Of a DNA stretch of 64,000 bases, positions 34,535-46,556 are shown one piece after another; the stretch's first letter is position 1; each line of letters begins with the position of its first letter. Source of the DNA: Chionoecetes opilio. Lineage: Eukaryota; Arthropoda; Malacostraca; Decapoda; Majidae. The DNA lies in assembly GCA_016584305.1 (NCBI GenBank), contig JACEEZ010011921.1, positions 1-64,000 on the forward strand, in the 5' to 3' direction. Made by a program: the position numbers and the translations under genes. The notes beneath the pieces were generated by a model. The model did not search any database and had not been told where the DNA came from. It saw only the letters and a program-made list of their open reading frames with translations.

Positions 34535-34705
34535 ACAAAAGTAAGCTCATTTTCACAGAAATCTGCCAGACCCAGTGGTCTATCATACGTTTTCTGAAAC
34601 TGGATATTTAGCACGTTCTAAAAAACACTATGGCAATTTGCCCCCCTGACTGGTACCAATTGGTCAAAATTTGGCCTCGGGCTGATAGACTACAAAAGGA
34701 ACATG
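34535..34705 (+). repeat. Interspersed repeat, inverted relative to 28413-28601
   Basis: The plus strand has GGTCTATCATACG, CCCCCCTGACTGGTACCAATT and TCGGGCTGATAGACTAC, matching the minus strand of 28413-28601 at reduced identity. Confidence 0.65.
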
Positions 34706-34767
34706 AAAAGTACCAAATGAAGAGATGATCGCAGCCTAAAGGATTGCTGTCACTGCTTTTCAATATA

Positions 34768-35500
<733 letters not shown>

Positions 35501-35886
35501 CAGGGGCGTAGCTAGACATTTTGGGGCCCAGGGGGCTTACTTCCTGGAGGGACCCCTTCTAAAGTTTGCAGGTGTTTGGGGGCGGGGCGAGTGAAGCGAG
35601 CCCTACCAGCTGGGGGGGTTCGGGAATTTTGTTTGGAAAATGAACATATATTTTGGTGCATTTAAACACTTTCTGAGACTTCTTTCAATGCCCATAAATC
35701 CTTTTTAATCCGATTTATTTTCAGCACTGATTGAGTGCTGAATTATTTTCAGCACTGATTGCGTGCTGAATTATTTTCAGCACTGCAGATCAGCACTGAT
35801 TGAGTGATGCATTTTGGGGCCACCCTATCATTTTGGCCCGGGGGGAGATTTCCAATAGCCCCCCTCGCCCCCCTCTAGCTACGCCA

Positions 35887-35889
<3 letters not shown>
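35501..35889. mobile_element. hAT-type MITE, 389 bp
   Basis: The ends are CAGGGGCGTAGCTAG and CTAGCTACGCCACTG, nearly perfect 15-bp inverted repeats of the CAGNGGCG type used by hAT elements. TATATATA flanks both ends (35493-35500, 35890-35897), as expected for an 8-bp hAT duplication, though the surrounding AT repeat weakens this. The interior has three copies of TTTTCAGCACTGATTG-like sequence and no coding. Confidence 0.8.

Positions 35890-35941
<52 letters not shown>
35890..35941. repeat. (AT)n microsatellite
   Basis: It separates the hAT MITE from the left arm of the long inverted repeat. Confidence 0.95.
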
Positions 35942-35944
<3 letters not shown>

Positions 35945-36683
35945 AAGTTATAGTTTGCTAGAAGGTGACGCTCCCTATTGCGCACCATCACAACCTATCT
36001 CGTGTCCTTACTTACCACTGAACAAAGCGATGCACGCTATATAATTTATGATGTCAACCTCCCGCAGACCAGCGTGCACCAGGGGCACTGTGACCGCGGT
36101 CTCACCTGCGCCACCTTCCCTCGAGATTTTTACTCAACAAGACAGATCTCACGAGTGTTATATCAATTGTTTAACACAACAACCTAACAGTGGGTGTGAG
36201 CAACACTGACAATCTTGTGTAAATATTTCCCTCTCCTTCCTGGCTGCCATCCTTGCAAAGGCCTACATAGAAACATATATCCCTTATCTTTCATAGGTTA
36301 AGACTGCTATAAGAGAGCAGAATCGAGTTATTCGAGGAACCGTTTGTATTTGATCTTACGTACATACATGTGAATGATTTTTTGCTTTATACTGTACATG
36401 TACTATATATAGAGGTAGCTAGGCACCTCACTCACCTGCAACGCTCCTTAATCTTCACGTTCCTGCAGCTCTATTAAGGAAACGCAGAAAAAAATATAGA
36501 AAATTGTTAAGGGGACACTAAAACTGAATTCATAATGACAATATAACATTATTACTAATATTGATGGATGTATGCTTTTACTTGAAAGATAAGGTTCAAA
36601 TATATAACATGAACGTAATAATGTATCGATATTTGTCTTTAGAACAATCTTTCGTCTGCGGAACACCTATTTCATCGATATAG
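35942..36683 (+). repeat. Long inverted repeat, left arm (742 bp)
   Basis: The reverse complement of this arm is found at 39578-40316 with about ten visible differences, so identity is near 98 percent. Both outer edges begin TATAAGTTATAGTTTGC next to a microsatellite, and both inner edges end at ATCGATATAG. The same small open frames (starting MFRRRKIVLKT and MRTITTYLVS) occur in both arms, but that reflects duplication and not protein conservation. Confidence 0.9.
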
Positions 36684-36739
36684 GATAATAAAATGATAAA
36701 ATAAGAATATGAAATATGAATGATAAAATAAATGTTGAT

Positions 36740-36802
36740 ATGGAGACGGGGCCATGCGAGCGCTGCTCTGGCCCTGTAAAATACAACTAGATGAATACAA
36801 AA
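36740..36802 (+). mobile_element. SINE family 1, 3' fragment
   Basis: It contains GAGACGGGGCCATGCGAGC and AACTAGATGAATACAAAA, the 3' end of SINE family 1, in the opposite orientation to the three longer copies. No tRNA-like head. Confidence 0.75.
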
Positions 36803-37570
36803 GCATATACCACAGACTCCGGGAAAAGCTTAGCCATAAAAAGGATATGTGAAAAACTATAGAACTGCAAACCTAACTGAATACCAATGAAATATGAAAG
36901 AGGAAAGACTGCCAAAGACGAATATATCACTTGGAACGAAAGTCAAGTGTGAAAAAATAAAAAAAATAATAAAAAATAAAGAAAGGATGATAGAAAAAGA
37001 GATAAAATGTTAATAGCAGGATGAAATGAAATTAAAGCTGATGCAGTAATAAATAGTGTAAACGTGTTCAAACATCCCATGACGATTGACTAAGCATAGA
37101 TTAAATAACCCCTGATTGGTTGTAGATTAAATAAGTTATGTACTTTACATTATGCCATAGGTCAAAAGTCTGAAGGACCGCCTAGAAGTCCAATAAACTA
37201 TACCCTCGGAACACCCTCGCAAAGTGGAAAGGAAATTGTAAACCTAAGTAAGACGAGCACCCAGACAGGGTAGACAAGTAGATTGGGAGTGAGTTGAGTT
37301 AGCGCACCGATGCACCGAGTTGCCGACTTTACATTCGCCGTACACTGAACTGTTAATCATTCAGTGTTTTACTTTTATAAATAATTACAGAAAATAATAC
37401 ACTATGTGCATTACCCTAAAACACATCGCAGGGAAAGAGAACATAAATTGTCAGAGCCAGAGCAGAGCATTTTTACCAGCAGCATATCCAGGCAAGTATA
37501 CATAAAATATTACCAGAGGTTACAGAAAAAGGACACGGACGCACGCATGCACGCACGCACGCACGCATGC

Positions 37571-37607
37571 ACACACACACACACACACACACGCACATGG
37601 ACACACA

Positions 37608-37681
<74 letters not shown>
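37571..37681. repeat. (AC)n microsatellite
   Basis: AC dinucleotides preceded by GCACGCAC-type variants from 37540. Confidence 0.95.
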
Positions 37682-37686
<5 letters not shown>

Positions 37687-38141
37687 AATGCTACAGGGTT
37701 CCAGGAAGGTTTGAATCAGGCCGTCGTGTGTAAGCCCTTGATGACACCACATGATACTTGGTCTAGATTTCACCTCCGGCAGACGAGTATGTGGCAAGGT
37801 GGATCGCGAAAGCTGAGCGGAGAGGTGAGGATGGGCAAAGAGAGAGCAGGAGGTGTGTGTGTAATACGATGACAGTGGGGACGGGGTGGAATGATGGTGG
37901 TGGTGGCGGTGTTAGTGGGAAGATGAGAGAAGCGCTGAGAGAGAGGCAGACATGTGGTAGAGGAGGAAATGAAAAGCAGGGCAAGACAAGGAAGGATCTC
38001 TCGACGGGGATGTGGCAACAGGGTAAGAAGGGATCGAGCTTGGCATTGCAAGTTTAATGTTGCTTCCATCCTCTCTATCCCTGCTACACAAGGGATGGAT
38101 TATCATATGTGGCTATCCTCCTACTCCTCTTCTTCCTTCTG

Positions 38142-38159
38142 GTGTGTGTGTGTGTGTGT

Positions 38160-38190
<31 letters not shown>
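38142..38190. repeat. Palindromic microsatellite (GT)n-TTAA-(CA)n
   Basis: GT repeats meet CA repeats at a central TTAA, giving a near-perfect palindrome of about 45 bp that could extrude a hairpin. It lies close to the midpoint (about 38129) of the long inverted repeat. Confidence 0.85.
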
Positions 38191-38304
38191 GCCGCAACAG
38201 TTGTCACAGCCAACAACCATTATTGTTGGCTGTGTGTATGTACGTACATATATCAAGTATAGACGTCCAGCCTCTGGCCCCTTTGCTTTTGGCTCAGTTC
38301 TTGC

Positions 38305-38337
38305 GGCTGGAACGTGACAGCGAGCCACGTTCCAGCC
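38305..38337. repeat. Hairpin, 12-bp stem
   Basis: GGCTGGAACGTG pairs with CACGTTCCAGCC around the 9-nt loop ACAGCGAGC. The loop sequence recurs in the stem of the hairpin at 38644. Confidence 0.8.
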
Positions 38338-38356
38338 AATTAACTCATTACGTGAA

Positions 38357-38604
38357 TTACTCATTAAGGGCTTGTTCGGTGCAAAAAGTTTGTTATACAG
38401 ACCCCCGTTGATTTTGACAGCACTACTTGCATGTCAAATTTCAGCTCAATCCGACAATAATTAGGAGTAGTTTACGCTTATTACTCATTAAGGGCTTGTT
38501 TTACGCAAAAAGTTTCTTCCGACGACCCTCATTGATTTTGACAGCACAACTTGCATGTCAAATTTCAGCTCAATCCGATAATATTTAGGAGTAGTTATAC
38601 ACTT
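38357..38604. repeat. 124-bp tandem duplication
   Basis: Two copies (38357-38480, 38481-38604) share TTACTCATTAAGGGCTTGTT, TTGATTTTGACAGCAC and CATGTCAAATTTCAGCTC. Divergence is about 15 percent by eye, so the duplication is not very recent. Confidence 0.85.
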
Positions 38605-38643
38605 TTTGGCGGAAACTTGGTTCCACGGGTCTTAATGGTAAGC

Positions 38644-38666
38644 GACAGCGAGCGAAGCTCGCTGTC
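38644..38666. repeat. Hairpin, 10-bp stem
   Basis: GACAGCGAGC pairs with GCTCGCTGTC around GAA. Confidence 0.8.
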
Positions 38667-38727
38667 AATAAGTACCTATAAGCTATATAGTTTCATCATG
38701 ATTATGGTGGTGGTCGTCCCCCCCCTT

Positions 38728-38729
<2 letters not shown>

Positions 38730-38796
<67 letters not shown>
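38730..38796. repeat. (CT)n microsatellite
   Basis: CT dinucleotides abutting the left end of the hAT-like MITE. Confidence 0.95.
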
Positions 38797-38797
<1 letters not shown>

Positions 38798-39381
38798 AGA
38801 GCTGCGGGCTTGCGTGAATTTAAATACGTATTTAAATACATTTGTGTATTAATAACTGTATTTATAAATACATTGGTTCCACGTATTTAAGTACAGTATT
38901 TAAATAATTTAATGAGTATTTAAATACATTGTATTTAAATTTTCATAATATAAAAAGGTAAATACTCTTTTATCAGTTAATTTGGCCATAAACCCGCCCA
39001 ACTATCTGGCAACCATGATGTTACAGTGAACCAGTGTTTCCACTTAAAATGAAATTTCCTTATTTTAAGGGTTAAGGAAATTTAGGCCTAAGAAGGAAAT
39101 TTCTAAGGAAACGCAAAACCTATCAAATCTATCTAATAATCTATCAAATTATCATTTATCAAGCATTTTATATAAATTAATCATGAATTACTGAATACAT
39201 CTTAAAATTAGTGTTATTTAAAATATATTTACAAATGTTTTTTTAAATACAATTGATGTATTTAGTGTTTAATTAAATACATTCGTAAAATGTATTTAGT
39301 ATTTGCTATTTAGATACATTTCTCCCATGTATTTAGTATTTATTATTGAAATACATTCAATGTATTTAGTGCCCAGCTCTG
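38798..39381. mobile_element. hAT-like MITE with GTATTTAAATACA motifs
   Basis: The left end AAGAGCTGCGGGC and the reversed right end CAGAGCTGGGCAC are imperfect inverted repeats. Multiple copies of GTATTTAAATACA and variants crowd both subterminal regions, a pattern seen in hAT MITEs. No clear 8-bp duplication; the left side is microsatellite. No coding. Confidence 0.55.
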
Positions 39382-39577
39382 ATGTGATATAATAAGTCAT
39401 AAGGTTGTAACAGGTAATGACAGCTCTGCTCCGCCATGTACTAGCATATACGTATTGGTAGAATATACAGATGGATATATCACGTCCGTGTATTACGCAA
39501 TACCCCCCCCAAAAAAACTGAGTTATAGATGCTTAAAATTAAAAACTAAAGCTACACGGAAAAACTTACAGCTTATT

Positions 39578-40316
39578 CTATATCGATGAAATAGGTGTTC
39601 CGCAGACGAAAGATTGTTCTAAAGACAAATATCGATACATTATTACGTTCATGTTATATATTTGAACCTTATCTTTCAAGTAAAAGCATACATCCATCAA
39701 TATTAGTAATACTGTTATATTGTCATTATGAATTCAGTTTTAGTGTCCCCTTAACAATTTTCTATATTTTTTTCTGCGTTTCCTTAATAGAGCTGCAGGA
39801 ACGTGAAGATTAAGGAGCGTTGCAGGTGAGTGAGGTGCCTAGCTACCTCTATATATAGTACATGTACAGTATAGAGCAAAAATTATTCACATGTATGTAC
39901 GTAAGATTAAATACAAACTTCCTCGAATAACTCGATTCTGCTCTCTTATAGCAGTCTTAACCTATGAAAGATAAGGGATATATGTTTCTATGTAGGCCTT
40001 TGCAAGGATGGCAGCCAGGAAGGAGAGGGAAATATTTACACAAGATTGTCAGTGTTGCTCACACCCACTGTTAGGTTGTTGTGTTAAACAATTGATATAA
40101 CACTCGTGAGATCTGTCTTGTTGAGTCAAAATCTCGAGGGAAGGTGGCGCAGGTGAGACCGCGGTCACAGTGCCCCTGGTGCACGCTGGTCTGCGGGAGG
40201 TTGACATCATAAATTATATAGCGTGCATCGCTTTGTTCAGTGGTAAGTAAGGACACGAGATAGGTTGTGATGGTGCGCAATAGGGAGCGTCACCTTCTAG
40301 CAAACTATAACTTATA
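39578..40316 (-). repeat. Long inverted repeat, right arm (739 bp)
   Basis: Reverse complement of 35942-36683. Differences visible by eye include GACTCAAC for TACTCAAC, two small indels near 39905-39925, and ACTGTTATATT for ATGTTATATT. The outer edge abuts a (GT)n tract. Confidence 0.9.
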
Positions 40317-40881
40317 TATGTGTGTGTGTGTGTGTGTGTGTCTGTGCGTGTGTGCGCGTGCGCGTGCGCGTGTGTTATTTTACCTTACGTATTTTCTGGC
40401 AACTATTGGCATCCAAAACATATTTATTCCCCAAAGGCCTCAGAAAACCAGCTTGTTCCTCCATGCGCGGGGTCACGCTTTGGACAGACTTTACATAATA
40501 CTTCCTGTGCGAGCCAGGCGGGGGCTCCGGCAGCGATGCTGGTCACCAGTCACTCCTCATAAAATAATTGTGTAAAATGCTTCACAATGATTAATTAATT
40601 TTTAAAATAGCTATAGCAAGTTATAATGCAGCAAATACATTAATTAATGCATATGCAGCGAATTAACAGCAGTAGTAGCGTTGTTTCTTTGATCCTTCAC
40701 TGTTGGTGGAACAGCCCGTGTGAGGCCTTGACACTTTCAGCTGGTATTCTTGTGGAGAAACCTGTTTTTTTCCGCAACACCGTTTTATATACGTTGAACA
40801 TATTGTTGCATTAAGATGTGTAGGATGGAGCACACAGCGCAATATTCACATATTCGAATACGTATAGGATTGTGGATTTAA
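40317..40881. other. (GT)n microsatellite, then intergenic sequence
   Basis: GT/GC repeats at 40318-40373, then about 500 bp without recognisable features. Confidence 0.55.
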
Positions 40882-41558
40882 GCTTGTAGTCGTCCAGACC
40901 ATTTCATCATTCCTGATTTAATGCTGTCAGAATATAGTCCTTATCGAGTATATCAACAATATGTGGTCAGTTTTTGCATCCAGTCACCCGTTTTTAAATA
41001 ATCTGCAATCAAAATCTGTAAATTCCCCGAGCTTCCAAAACGCTCCTCACGACTTGCAGACGACGCACCACGGCTCGGTTACGTCAACTGAGGTGGCCTC
41101 CCAACCCCTTGGTAATACAAATACACAAATTACACAAATAATAAAAAATTATAAATAAATATAGTACTTGAAAATTGTTGGGTATTTTCGATTTTTCTTT
41201 TTTCTTTTTCGGTATGGCATATAGTAGTTGCATCCTTTATGGGTGCAGCATAAAAGCTGTGCCTTTCCATAGAGCTTATCACCCATTTCCGACCTATACG
41301 GCCACGATAAATGTGTGGAGAAGGTGGTGCGCCGGGGGAGAGGCAAGCTGTGTGATGCAGATTGTCGCCCTCAGGTGACGGCATCAGCAAGTTTCGCGCC
41401 ACGGCTGGAACGGGCCTAATGTTTTTCCCGCGCTTTTTGCAAAAGTCATGTTTTTAGGGAAATAAGGCTTGGAATTTTTTTAATTTTTTTATTAGGTATT
41501 TTGAATGCACATCATTCAACATAATTATGCAAAGAAAGAATGGGTCTGGATGATTAAT
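40882..41558. mobile_element. TTAA-flanked non-autonomous element, short form
   Basis: The left terminus has GTAGTCGTCCAGACCATTTC just after TTAA (40878-40881). The right terminus, reversed, has AATCATCCAGACCCATTC, and TTAA follows at 41559-41562. About 170 bp of each end matches the corresponding ends of the element at 53810-54898 in opposite orientation, while the interiors differ. A TTAA target is typical of piggyBac, although the termini do not start with the usual CCC, so the superfamily is uncertain. Confidence 0.7.
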
Positions 41559-41738
41559 TTAAGATTTAAGCTAACGGTTAAAATGCATAGTGGAATATGC
41601 TTAGTTTAAGTCAGTTTTTTCTGCTTCCACAGATAATTATTTCCTTATTTGCACTTGAACTTGTTATTAATGATTTTTCTAATGCTTAGCAGATTTTCAT
41701 GTCTCGCTCTCTACTGGGCTGCTTACAAATATTGTCTA

Positions 41739-42510
41739 CTAGCCGCAAAGCCGCCCTCCGGGCGGACTTTTTGGCTAGCTCCTGCGGAGGGCTATTGGTG
41801 GGCCTTCGGCCCACCACCTGTGTTTGGTGGGCCTTCGGCCCACCAAACATGGACTCTCCAGATAGCCCCTTTTAACTTTCCTGAAATCATGGATGTAGAA
41901 ATGTATGTATTCCTCCCACCCATTCACTCACCCATTACCCATCACCCCCCACCCATTCACTCACCCATTACCCATCACCCCCCACCCATTCACTCACCCA
42001 TTACCCATCACCCCCCACCCATTCACTCACCCATTACCCATCACCACACACCCATTCATTCACCCATTACCCATCACCCCCCACCCATTCACTCACTCAT
42101 TACCCATTACCCCCCACCCATTCACTCACCCATTACCCATCACCACACACCCATTCACTCACCCATTACCCATCACCCCCACCTATTCCCTCACCCATCA
42201 CCCATCACCCCCAACCCATCACCCCCCACCCATTCACTCACCCATCACCCCACACCCATTACCCATCACCCCACCCATTCACTCACCCATTACCCATCAC
42301 CCTACATCAAGGCTTCCTCAATTCTCGCAACCCACTTTTGTTTTCACAATTCTCGCTAATAGGCTGCTAAAAAAAAAAAAAAAAAAGTGATCGGATCATC
42401 TCATAAGTGGGCTTATGACCTTCCCCTGGTCGACCCGATTCCAAAAATGTGCCATATGAGGTGTTTGCGCCACGGGGGGCGGAACCTATACCACACACAC
42501 ACACACACAC

Positions 42511-42541
<31 letters not shown>

Positions 42542-42559
42542 CACTTTCGCTTATATTAT

Positions 42560-42563
<4 letters not shown>
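41739..42563 (-). mobile_element. Non-autonomous Helitron, copy 3
   Basis: On the minus strand it runs from the 5' end near 42563 (a variant of TCTATAATAATATAAGCG merging with (AT)n) to the 3' hairpin and CTAG at 41742-41739, followed by T. The internal minisatellite is long (about 41910-42300, roughly 12 units). The segment before the hairpin contains an expanded GGTGGGCCGAAGGCCCACC repeat (41798-41847). Organisation as in copies 1 and 2. Confidence 0.82.
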
Positions 42564-42628
<65 letters not shown>

Positions 42629-42721
42629 TTATATATCTATATATATATACATATATATCATATATATGTATATATATTTATATATCTATATATATACATA
42701 TATATCATATATATGTATATA
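42564..42721. repeat. (AT)n-rich tract
   Basis: ATAT repeats with GTATATATTTATATATCT variants, including a block of about 60 bp present twice. It separates two Helitron units. Confidence 0.9.
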
Positions 42722-43279
42722 CTAGCCGCAAAGCCGCCCTCCGGGCGGACTTTTTGGCTAGCTCCTGCGGAGGGCTATTGGTGGTGGGCCTTCGGCCCAC
42801 CACCTGTGTTTGGTGGGCCTTCGGCCCACCAAACACGGACTCTCCAGATAGCCCCTTCTAACTTTCCTGAAATCATGGATGTAGAAATGTATGTATTACC
42901 CCCACCCATTCACTCACCCATTACCCATCACCCCCCACCCATTCACTCACCCATTACCCATCACCCCCCACCTATTCCCTCACCCATCACCCATCACCCC
43001 CAACCCATCACCCCTCACCCATTCACTCACCCATCACCCCACACCCATTACCCATCACCCCACCCATTCACTCACCCATTACCCATCACCCTACATCAAG
43101 GTTTCCTCAATTCTCGCAACCCACTTTTTTTTCGCAATTATCACTAATAGGCTGCTAAAAAAAAAAAAAAAAGTGATCGGATCATCTCATAATTGGGCTT
43201 AAAACCTTCCCCTGGTCAACCCGGTTCCAAAAATGTGCCATATGAGGTGATTGCGCCACGGGGGGCGGAACCTATACCA

Positions 43280-43375
<96 letters not shown>

Positions 43376-43736
43376 GACAGACAGACAGACACTTTCGCTT
43401 ATATTTACCATTACCCATCACCCCCCACCTATTCCCTCACCCATCACCCATCACCCCCAACCCATCACCCCCCACCCATTCACTCACCCATCACCCCACA
43501 CCCATTACCCATCACCCCACCCATTCACTCACCCATTACCCATCACCCTACATCAAGGTTTCCTCAATTCTCGCAACCCACTTTTTTTTCGCAATTATCG
43601 CTAATAGGCTGCTAAAAAAAAAAAAAAAGTGATCGGATCATCTCATAATTGGGCTTAAAACCTTCCCCTAGTCAACCCGGTTCCAAAAATGTGCCATATG
43701 AGGTGATTGCGCCACGGGGGGGCGGAACCTATACCA

Positions 43737-43796
<60 letters not shown>

Positions 43797-44568
43797 GACA
43801 GACACACTTTCGCTTATATTTACCATTACCCATCACCCCCCACCTATTCCCTCACCATCACCCATCACCCCCAAACCATCACCCCCCACCCATTCACTCA
43901 CCCATCACCCCACACCCATTACCCATCACCCCACCCATTCACTCACCCATTACCATCACCTACATCAAGTTTCCTCAATTCTCGCAACCCACTTTTTTTT
44001 CGCAATTATCGCAATAGGCTGCTAAAAAAAAAAAAAAGTGATCGGATCATCTCATAATTGGGCTTAAAACCTTCCCCTGGTCAACCCGGGTTCCAAAAAT
44101 GTGCCATGAGGTGATGCGCCAAAGGGGGGGCGGAACCTATACCAGACACCACACACACGACACACACACACACACACACCACACACACACACACACCACA
44201 CACACACAGACAGACAGACAGACACACACTTTCGCTATATTTACCATTACCCATCACCCCCCACTTATTCCCTCACCCATCACCCATCACCCCCAAACCA
44301 TCACCCCCACCCATTCACTCACCCATCCACCCACACCATTACCATCACCCCACCCTTCACTCACCCATTACCCATCACCCTACATCAAGGTTTCCTCAAT
44401 TCTCGCAACCCACTTTTTTTTCGCAATTATCGCTAATAGGCTGCTAAAAAAAAAAAAAAAAGTGATCGGATCATCTCATAATTGGGCTTAAAACCTTCCC
44501 CTGGTCAACCACGTTCCAAAAATGTGCCATATGAGGTGATTGCGCCACGGGGGGCGGAACCTATACCA

Positions 44569-44652
<84 letters not shown>

Positions 44653-45014
44653 GACAGACAGACACACACTTTCGCTTATATTTACCATTACCCATCACCC
44701 CCCTCCTATTCCCTCACCCATCACCCATCACCCCCAACCCATCACCCCCCACCCATTCACTCACCCATCACCCCACACCCATTACCCATCACCCCACCCA
44801 TTCACTCACCCATTACCCATCACCCTACATCAAGGTTTCCTCAATTCTCGCAACCCACTTTTTTTTTCACAAATATCGCTAATAGGCTGCTAAAAAAAAG
44901 AAAAAAAAAAGTGATCGAATCATCTCATAAGTGGGCTTATGACCTTCCCCTGGTCAACCCGGTTCCAAAAATGTGCCATATGAGGTGATTGCGCCACGGG
45001 GGGCGGAACCTATA

Positions 45015-45087
<73 letters not shown>

Positions 45088-45111
45088 CACTTTCGCTTAT
45101 ATTATTATAGA
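42722..45111 (-). mobile_element. Helitron-derived satellite, five units
   Basis: Read on the minus strand it starts at TCTATAATAATATAAGCG (45111, preceded by A) and ends with CTAG at 42725-42722 followed by T. The 5' half is repeated five times, with boundaries near 44681, 44241, 43819 and 43408. Internal junctions read GGTAAATATAAGCG, the same as in the 28.6-31.7-kb array. The first unit (44681-45111) has the variant block AAGGTCATAAGCCCACTTATG; the others have AAGGTTTTAAGCCCAATTATG. Units 43819-44680 show many single-base losses. No coding. Confidence 0.85.
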
Positions 45112-45299
45112 TAGAGTGGTGTGGATTTTTCCTTCCGTACATTTTCATGGTGGAACCTATCTGTAGCTCCCGTGTAGACATTCATGACATGGTATCATGC
45201 TTCTTTCCATTATTCCTAGATTAAAATATCTTTCACTTCTTTCACTTTCACTTTTGAGAGACTTCTTATCTTTTTTTTTTCTTTTTCTTTTTTTTTTTA

Positions 45300-45632
45300 T
45301 TTTATTTGTGCCTATAGCGCCTGTAGGCAGTGGTGATCCAGGGCTCGGATGATAGGCTCTGGAGGTTCACTTAAGGGGTGTGTGATGGTTGGTCCTCGCC
45401 CGTGGTGGCGCAGGCAGGATTTTTATAGTGACGCCTGTGATTAGAGGCTCATGCCGCCTCCCTGTGTCCTCCGATGCACTCGCAATCGAAGGTAGAGTTG
45501 ATGGGCAGGGTATGTGGGTGTTCTTAGGCCACTCGACGGTGCAGAAAGGTTTTGGTTTTCTTCGGGGATCGAACTCGGGTCACCGAGAACGCCAGTCGGA
45601 GACGCTAACCACTCCGCTACCGCCTCCCCATC
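45300..45632 (-). mobile_element. tRNA-derived SINE, family 5
   Basis: From 45632 on the minus strand the head is GGCGGTAGCGGAGTGGTTAG (A box) and then GACCCGAGTTCGATCCCC (B box). The body runs to a 3' tail of AAATAAAA-type sequence near 45300. The head suggests a Ser- or Leu-type tRNA ancestor but is too degraded to assign. Confidence 0.68.
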
Positions 45633-46463
45633 TGATAAATTGAAGATGTTTCTATAATTCATCTTTCGCATAACTTAAAGTAGTTTCCCAGCCCATTTTC
45701 TTTTGGAAATTTGTCTTTATATACTCTGGAACACATTTATTGAAACCATTTTTTGTGTGCAAATCATACTTAAGGGTCTGCTCCTTTGTTCTGGCTGACA
45801 ACATTTTAAAACTTCCTCTTTTCAGCTATGCTGTCCACTATATCTAATCGCTTGTGTTTTTTTTCTTTTTGTCTGCCAATAGCAAAATGTTTGTAGATCG
45901 CATATGCAATTTCCTTGGGCTTAGTTTTTAAACATTTCTTATCAATCAGTTCAGTAATTAAATAACATTCATGTGTTTTATGTCATCGCCAAGAAGCTGA
46001 AGCTGCAAATTACATTCAGATTCATTTCATCTCACGTTTCCATTGGTAGTTTGCATTTTGTTTTTAAATTTATTCGCTTTTCGCATTAAACTTTGTTCAT
46101 CGAGATTCCTCCTATCAGGATACTGTTAAAATACAATGAATACTCGACAACAGTCCTTCTTTATGTGTTGGACTGTGATTTGTTTTCTATACTGATGGAA
46201 GGGATGAAGCAGTGAGAGGAACAGCAACAGTACCCAGTTAAGCTTCCTTCATATCACCAGCATTCCTTGCAGGTCTTTTTAAATCCTCTTCTTCACTCTA
46301 TGAATATTTTGTCTTCGAACTTTACCTGATTTTTCTAAGTAGGTCTCATAACTTGAGGGAAATATTGTTACCATTGCCATGACTCACTAGTCTTCAAAAC
46401 CACACAAATAGTGCTCAGGTCAAAAACTGTATAATGATAGTATTGTTGATATAACCACCGCTG
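45633..46463. other. Intergenic, no recognisable gene
   Basis: AT-rich sequence without recognisable features. Confidence 0.5.
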
Positions 46464-46499
<36 letters not shown>

Positions 46500-46556
46500 G
46501 CGTGTGCGTACTCGTGCGTGTGTGTGTGTGTGTGCGCGAGCGCGTGCGTGCGTGCG
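46464..46556. repeat. (GT)n/(GC)n microsatellite
   Basis: Forms the (AC)n tail of the adjacent SINE on the minus strand. Confidence 0.93.

Larger units (their letters stand above)
36684..39577. other. Spacer of the long inverted repeat
   Basis: About 2.9 kb without a recognisable gene. It holds a SINE fragment (36740), an (AC)n tract (37571), a palindromic microsatellite (38142), two short hairpins sharing ACAGCGAGC (38305, 38644), a 124-bp tandem duplication (38357), a (CT)n tract (38730) and a hAT-like MITE (38798). No transposase is visible. Confidence 0.6.

Noticed and set aside
36448..36666. Conserved 72-codon protein present in both arms (39595-39813)
   Set aside because: Identity reflects a recent inverted duplication at the DNA level; there is no sign of protein-level selection.
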